Below, piece by piece: positions 31,701-34,244 of a stretch of 34,244 nt of DNA. This DNA comes from Lentisphaerota bacterium (GTDB taxonomy: Bacteria > Verrucomicrobiota > Lentisphaeria > Victivallales > UBA1829), in contig SUVT01000017.1 of NCBI GenBank assembly GCA_015061845.1, forward strand, positions 1 to 34,244. Reading direction: 5' to 3'. The notes below the pieces were generated by a model. That model did not search any database, was not told the origin of the DNA, and saw only the letters and a list, made by a program, of their open reading frames with translations. Made by a program: the position numbers and the translations under genes. Position 1 is the stretch's first letter. Each line of letters begins with the position of its first letter.

Positions 31701-31950
31701 CCATCCGGACCATATCGACACAAAAGAACCGGAACTTTTTTCCATCCTGTGCCATAAACTTATTATTTTCCAGAAGATGTTTTTTGACCGGAGGCAGATA
31801 CTCGATATTTCTGACATAAACAGCCACAACAGGCAAGCCACCCTGTCTCATCTCTTTCATTGCAGCCCCGTATTTTTCCATACTGAACTCTTCTGCCATG
31901 CAAAAGATCCCTGCGCAGAATATACATAAAAATAAAAACAATTTTTTCAT
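28795..31950 (-). CDS. Secreted ankyrin-repeat protein with C-terminal HEMTH metallopeptidase-like domain
   Basis: The 1051-aa product starts with a signal peptide (MKKLFLFLCIFCAGIFCMA, then EEFSM). An unrecognised N-terminal region of about 200 residues follows. Ankyrin-type repeats occur near residues 225-490, for example 'LLLEAGADPNYADDYGLSTA' near 230, 'LLKLGANPNAR' near 375 and 'LMLQHGADPN' near 415. A long helical region comes next, and near the C-terminus His894-Glu-Met-Thr-His898 in LVHEMTHCEQQ gives the zinc HExxH motif, with several downstream Glu residues as possible third ligand. Secreted ankyrin plus metallopeptidase suggests action on proteins outside the cytoplasm. The ATG at 31950 has AGGA upstream; the longer frame to 32025 would remove the signal peptide from the N-terminus. 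Confidence 0.7.
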   Translation of the reverse strand: MKKLFLFLCIFCAGIFCMAEEFSMEKYGAAMKEMRQGGLPVVAVYVRNIEYLPPVKKHLLENNKFMAQDGKKFRFFCVDMVRMASFPIYDKVVVYHKDNTGTDMFELAEIKPENYAEKIENMLKPIPDEIKFSYYPHGDIKKFYQKVKKGEFSYHVTNRDGTHIFHYHLQHYFRGLFIPDEIMIDMIRELRKKNHPKEFWSKALMLHTYNCSAYYRPGTGERSIGSWLKIADLLLEAGADPNYADDYGLSTAYMLLRFASGKWDKAGEAEPVFLKLAGAGLDINRIYPNKRYPEQGFAIRRNNSNYIEDPIPEKGEHPWLLNYKFSWNDKIYLIKKWKLDINAGGGYFLKDVIANFRARYSRVGRTQYELVEELLKLGANPNARVDAEAQTPFLLVCQNLHRNGMPEIFHLMLQHGADPNLTWVYVDRHFDRHTRNAYTTIPHYKLDTLREYVEALLDKGLKPESIDIGAAMGKRDEDLAIYILERGGYCKTFDSIDKRRFPRLAEHVKKLPPSRLKPDPPDKGSWQRDYAVMRPQGTPQEKAVLQRAADILLKYTDFRSNQRFYFSSSYSLDMVFYPGCPAPNYRDWIVDESFFVDSVYAKTEEEKEISYIRTALAMSDWSLELLFGIVYGFPKGTSRGRDIDLIELKEKAIYGLKVNLQTAAELYVFLPKHNQVVLDYLPEHTAAFLKKQLDAIPKDAQKKDKFKAIQKTVGELLTFYWCGETPEGKEDLQEEISAYWGKLYAVMEEELIRLSKLELKPLVRPERFMKSSIVRILVSSEVVRNRAYNRTHRKPQYDSFEDKIRGFKESFTGSKAAKKNFAKIIDLMLTVPTAKRLLEAMPDDLRFYSGTYGDMRARYSYHKQVGINGVMIDAADDISGTPEYLLSLVNDLVHEMTHCEQQMAGVKPFYAADNRENMVYHKLQEIHPQINSYLALRDFLDHQDYKDTADKMLPAYCYVLNRIYRQHSGDLASWRNEVVKAYMTNGRIYPQRDLRRELIQKWFFLYQKQFRYPLRYKDGLRFEELIEKYEQLMGTDLGLDFYQNVDPISQH

Positions 31951-31996
31951 TATTTTTCCTAACTCCCTGATTTTGAAACAGTCTCTTTGTTTTATT

Positions 31997-32025
31997 AATC
32001 TATATGATTCCCGGTTGTTTTTCAA
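31997..32025 (-). promoter_or_regulatory. Promoter of the ankyrin/metallopeptidase gene
   Basis: On the minus strand, TTGAAA (32025-32020) and TAGATT (32002-31997) are 17 bp apart, inside TATAGATTA. The proximal promoter of the coiled-coil gene has the same TATAGATT -10 region. Confidence 0.55.
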
Positions 32026-32144
32026 ATGAAATCGGGGGCTGGAGAGATTTTTTTTATAAAAAAGTGAAAAAAACAGAAAAAAAACAGAAAAAAAGATTGT
32101 AATTTTAAAATGTTGCAGTATGTTTAGACTATAGCTCGAAAATA

Positions 32145-32160
32145 CATCTTTATAAAGATG
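32145..32160. repeat. 16-bp perfect palindrome
   Basis: CATCTTTATAAAGATG is fully self-complementary. It could be a regulator site for the divergent genes or the top of a hairpin; no T-run follows. Confidence 0.45.
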
Positions 32161-32280
32161 GGTTTGTCGGGATTGATATAGTCGTAACCGGAAATTACTG
32201 TTTCGCCGAAAAGCGGGATGGAAAAAGAGCGGAAACGTCGTCAGGAAAGTGAGATTTTGTTATGATATTCAAGGATAAAT

Positions 32281-32317
32281 ACAGGATGAAAAGAGAGTTC
32301 CGGAAGGACTTTTCTGT
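32281..32317 (+). other. Hairpin upstream of fau
   Basis: GAAAAG (32288-32293) pairs with CTTTTC (32309-32314), ACA and TGT extend it, and TTCCGGAA (32298-32305) lies inside as a self-complementary core. A short GGGA/TCCC stem and a T-run (ending near 32350) follow, so this might end a small transcript. Confidence 0.35.
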
Positions 32318-32509
32318 CAAACGGGGATAATTCCCTTACTGAATTTTTTACCTCAAATACCTTCAAAAACACCTTTCTTTCACGGGTTCGCCGGAAAGAG
32401 GAATGTCGAATGACTGAAAAATGTGAACGGAAATTATTCGTTGATACTCAGTCTTTTTATGTCTGTTTTTCAACTTTTTTCACCTGCTGCAGCCGTGGAG
32501 ATTCTTGCC

Positions 32510-33100
32510 GTGTCTGATGATTTGAAATCAACCAAGAAGGCTTTGCGGAAACACTTTCTGGAATTGCGTACAAAGATTGATGCGGAGAACCGTCTTCGTC
32601 TGGACCGGATGATTGCGGATCATGTTCGCGGGATGGATGAGTTTCAGAGGGCATCTGTTGTTGCCGGTTATGTGACCGACGGAACGGAGCCGGATGTGAT
32701 TCCTTTGCTCCGTGATGCGCTCCGCCGCGGATCTGAAGTATGCCTTCCGAAATGGAACGGAACAGAGTATATTCTGTCCTATGTGAGAGAGGATGGCATT
32801 GACAGGCTTGAGCCCGGGAAATGGGGGCTGATGGAGCCTGTTGCGACTGTTCCTGTTGATCTTGACAAGATCGGCGGGGATCTGCTCTTATTGGTGCCGG
32901 GCGTGGCTTTTGATGAAGCATTTGCCCGACTCGGCAGGGGCGGCGGGATCTATGACAGATTTCTGTCCGCCGGAGGACGTTCTTTTGCGCTTGGCGTCTT
33001 CTATGAATGTCAGAAAACTCTGACGCTCCCCAGGGAGGATCATGATGCATTTCTGGATGCAGCCGTGACAGAATCCGGGGTGAGAAAGCGCATAACATAA
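32510..33100 (+). CDS. fau: 5-formyltetrahydrofolate cyclo-ligase
   Basis: The 196-aa enzyme converts 5-formyl-THF to 5,10-methenyl-THF using ATP, returning a storage folate to one-carbon metabolism. The N-terminal 'STKKALRKHFLELRTKI' is the usual start, and 'VPGVAFDEAFARLGRGGGIYDRFL' holds the nucleotide-binding glycine loop (canonically RLGYGGGYYDR). The GTG at 32510 was chosen because GGAG lies 9 nt upstream and the family start follows a few residues later. The in-frame GTG at 32423 would add 29 residues resembling a signal peptide but has no ribosome site. It is probably co-transcribed with rny, 47 bp downstream. Confidence 0.9.
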   Translation: MSDDLKSTKKALRKHFLELRTKIDAENRLRLDRMIADHVRGMDEFQRASVVAGYVTDGTEPDVIPLLRDALRRGSEVCLPKWNGTEYILSYVREDGIDRLEPGKWGLMEPVATVPVDLDKIGGDLLLLVPGVAFDEAFARLGRGGGIYDRFLSAGGRSFALGVFYECQKTLTLPREDHDAFLDAAVTESGVRKRIT

Positions 33101-33147
33101 CAGTCGCAAGGATAAAATTCCTGCGGCAGAGTGAGGTTTATATATAT

Positions 33148-34244
33148 ATGGAAAACGTGGGCTTGATCATTGGAGCAGCAGTAGGCGGCGTGGCTGTCGG
33201 TTATCTGCTGAACGTATTGAGAGTCAAGGCAACTGGTTCCAAGACCATTGCTGAAGCAGAAAAGATGAAACAGGATGCCAAACGCGAAGCGGATCAGTAC
33301 CTCCGTGAAGCAAAAGTCTCAGCCAAAGCAGACGTCCTGAAGATGAAAGAAGCGGCTGAGGAAGAACTCCGTGAACGCAGACGAGAACAGCTCGGTGCTG
33401 AAAAACGTGTGGCTCAGAAAGAAGAAAATTTACAGCGGAAAGAAGATTCTCTCGATTCCAGAATGAAAAATCTGGAACGGAAAGATGCGGAAGTCGAAGC
33501 CCTCAAAGGCAGACTCAATGCAAAACAGGAAGAACTCAAACAGCTGATCGCAAGTGAAGTCGTTGAACTGGAACGTGTTGCCGGACTTGATCGGGAAAGC
33601 GCAAAGGGGATCCTCCTTGAAAAACTCAAGGGCGAAGTCGAAAACGAAGCCGGTATCCTCATCCGGAATACTATGGAAGAGGCCCGCCAGCGCGCAGAAC
33701 GGGAATCCCAGCAGCTCATGGTTCAGTCCATCCAGCGTTATGCCGGTGACTGCACCTATGAACGTACCACCGCAACCATTCCACTGCCCAACGATGAAAT
33801 GAAAGGCCGTATCATCGGTCGTGAAGGTAGAAATATCCGTGCCCTGGAAGCTGCTACCGGTGTGAATATCCTGATCGACGATACCCCCGAAGCCGTGGTT
33901 ATCTCCTGCTTCGATCCCGTCCGCAAGGAAGTCGCACGCAGAATGCTGGAAAAACTGATCCAGGATGGCAGAATTCATCCCACCCGTATTGAAGAACTTC
34001 TGAAAAAGATCCGCAAGGAAGTGGATGACGAAATCTTCCAGTACGGGGAACATGCGGTTCTCGATGCTGCAGTTCAGGGCGTTCCCAAGCCGCTGCTCTC
34101 TTTGTTGGGCAGACTTCAGTTCCGTTTCAGCTTCTCCCAGAATGTGCTGAAGCACTCTATTGAAGCTGCTGCATTCATGGGGATCATGGCTGCAGAACTC
34201 GGTTTGGATGAACAGAAAGCCCGCAGGATCGGGTTGTTCCACGA
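33148..34244 (+). CDS. rny: Ribonuclease Y, N-terminal part (runs off window)
   Basis: About 365 residues of RNase Y are present; the frame continues past the window end. The membrane anchor is at residues 4-22 (GLIIGAAVGGVAVGYLL), followed by a long charged coiled coil to about residue 210. The KH domain has GRIIGREGRNIRALEAATG near residues 220-240, and the HD domain begins with 'SQNVLKHSIEAAAFMGIMAAELGL', cut just at the HD motif. RNase Y is the membrane endonuclease that starts mRNA decay in many bacteria lacking RNase E. GAGG lies 11 nt before the ATG, with a TATATATAT spacer. It follows fau by 47 bp. Confidence 0.95.
   Translation, partial: MENVGLIIGAAVGGVAVGYLLNVLRVKATGSKTIAEAEKMKQDAKREADQYLREAKVSAKADVLKMKEAAEEELRERRREQLGAEKRVAQKEENLQRKEDSLDSRMKNLERKDAEVEALKGRLNAKQEELKQLIASEVVELERVAGLDRESAKGILLEKLKGEVENEAGILIRNTMEEARQRAERESQQLMVQSIQRYAGDCTYERTTATIPLPNDEMKGRIIGREGRNIRALEAATGVNILIDDTPEAVVISCFDPVRKEVARRMLEKLIQDGRIHPTRIEELLKKIRKEVDDEIFQYGEHAVLDAAVQGVPKPLLSLLGRLQFRFSFSQNVLKHSIEAAAFMGIMAAELGLDEQKARRIGLFH

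Larger units (their letters stand above)
31951..32509. other. 559-bp intergenic region upstream of divergent ankyrin and fau genes
   Basis: It contains the ankyrin-gene promoter (31997-32025), an A-rich stretch with repeated ACAGAAAAAAA units (about 32060-32095), a 16-bp perfect palindrome (32145-32160) and a hairpin (32281-32317). Frames that read through it lack ribosome sites. A small RNA between about 32130 and 32340 is possible but unproven. Confidence 0.5.

Noticed and set aside
32041-32100. Repeated ACAGAAAAAAA units, considered as a CRISPR or tandem-repeat array
   Set aside because: Only two or three short units are present, without spacers; it is more likely simple A-rich promoter-flanking DNA.
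32423-32509. N-terminal extension of fau resembling a signal peptide
   Set aside because: The GTG at 32423 has no ribosome site, the family starts at the later GTG, and the enzyme works in the cytoplasm.

Overview
The window looks like part of a chromosome from a Lentisphaerota (Victivallis-like) gut or anaerobic bacterium. This is inferred from gene content, not from a marker gene. The strongest clues are a prepilin-like protein with an [17 protein letters not shown]-terminus and a C-terminal H-x9-DG motif, a DUF4838/CBM9-like protein, a GntR regulator with a sugar-binding-type C-terminal half, and secreted GH42-like and carbohydrate-binding proteins. Sigma70-type promoters (TTGACA-like and TATAAT-like boxes, 16-17 bp apart) and good Shine-Dalgarno sites are visible. 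I saw no tRNA, rRNA, IS element, prophage or CRISPR array.

Positions 1-15040 are mainly a carbohydrate-use region. It holds the 3' end of a DUF4838/CBM9-like protein, a secreted CE7-type acetyl esterase and a MATE exporter. Next come a divergent pair (ROK-like sugar kinase on the minus strand, CocE/X-Pro-type hydrolase on the plus strand) and a tight six-gene operon: GntR regulator, pseudopilin-like protein, CBM9-like protein, 1149-aa GH42-like enzyme, small jelly-roll protein, PHP phosphoesterase. The operon starts from a perfect consensus promoter whose -10 overlaps an inverted repeat, suggesting autoregulation. On the minus strand, ending at 15284, is a GH94 disaccharide phosphorylase with its own promoter.

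Positions 24934-17746 (minus strand) form one tightly packed transcription unit behind a promoter and a clear FMN riboswitch: ribBA, ribH, nusB, ftsY, two paralogous secreted C39-like proteins, then ribD. The first C39-like protein keeps a Gln/Cys/His/Asp set. The second has Ser at the catalytic Cys position and keeps the other residues. Housekeeping SRP-receptor and antitermination genes under an FMN switch, with an enzyme/pseudoenzyme pair, is the most unusual arrangement in the window.

Positions 32025-24942 (minus strand) hold envelope-type genes. These are a 1051-aa secreted ankyrin-repeat protein with a C-terminal HEMTH metallopeptidase motif, a membrane-anchored coiled-coil protein, a 43-aa single-pass membrane protein, a 56-aa lipoprotein, a second MATE exporter, and a Nudix hydrolase whose start overlaps the MATE stop.

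Positions 32510-34244 (plus strand) hold fau (5-formyltetrahydrofolate cyclo-ligase) and the 5' two thirds or so of rny (RNase Y), which runs off the window. The 560 bp upstream of fau contain no convincing gene but have palindromic and hairpin structure.
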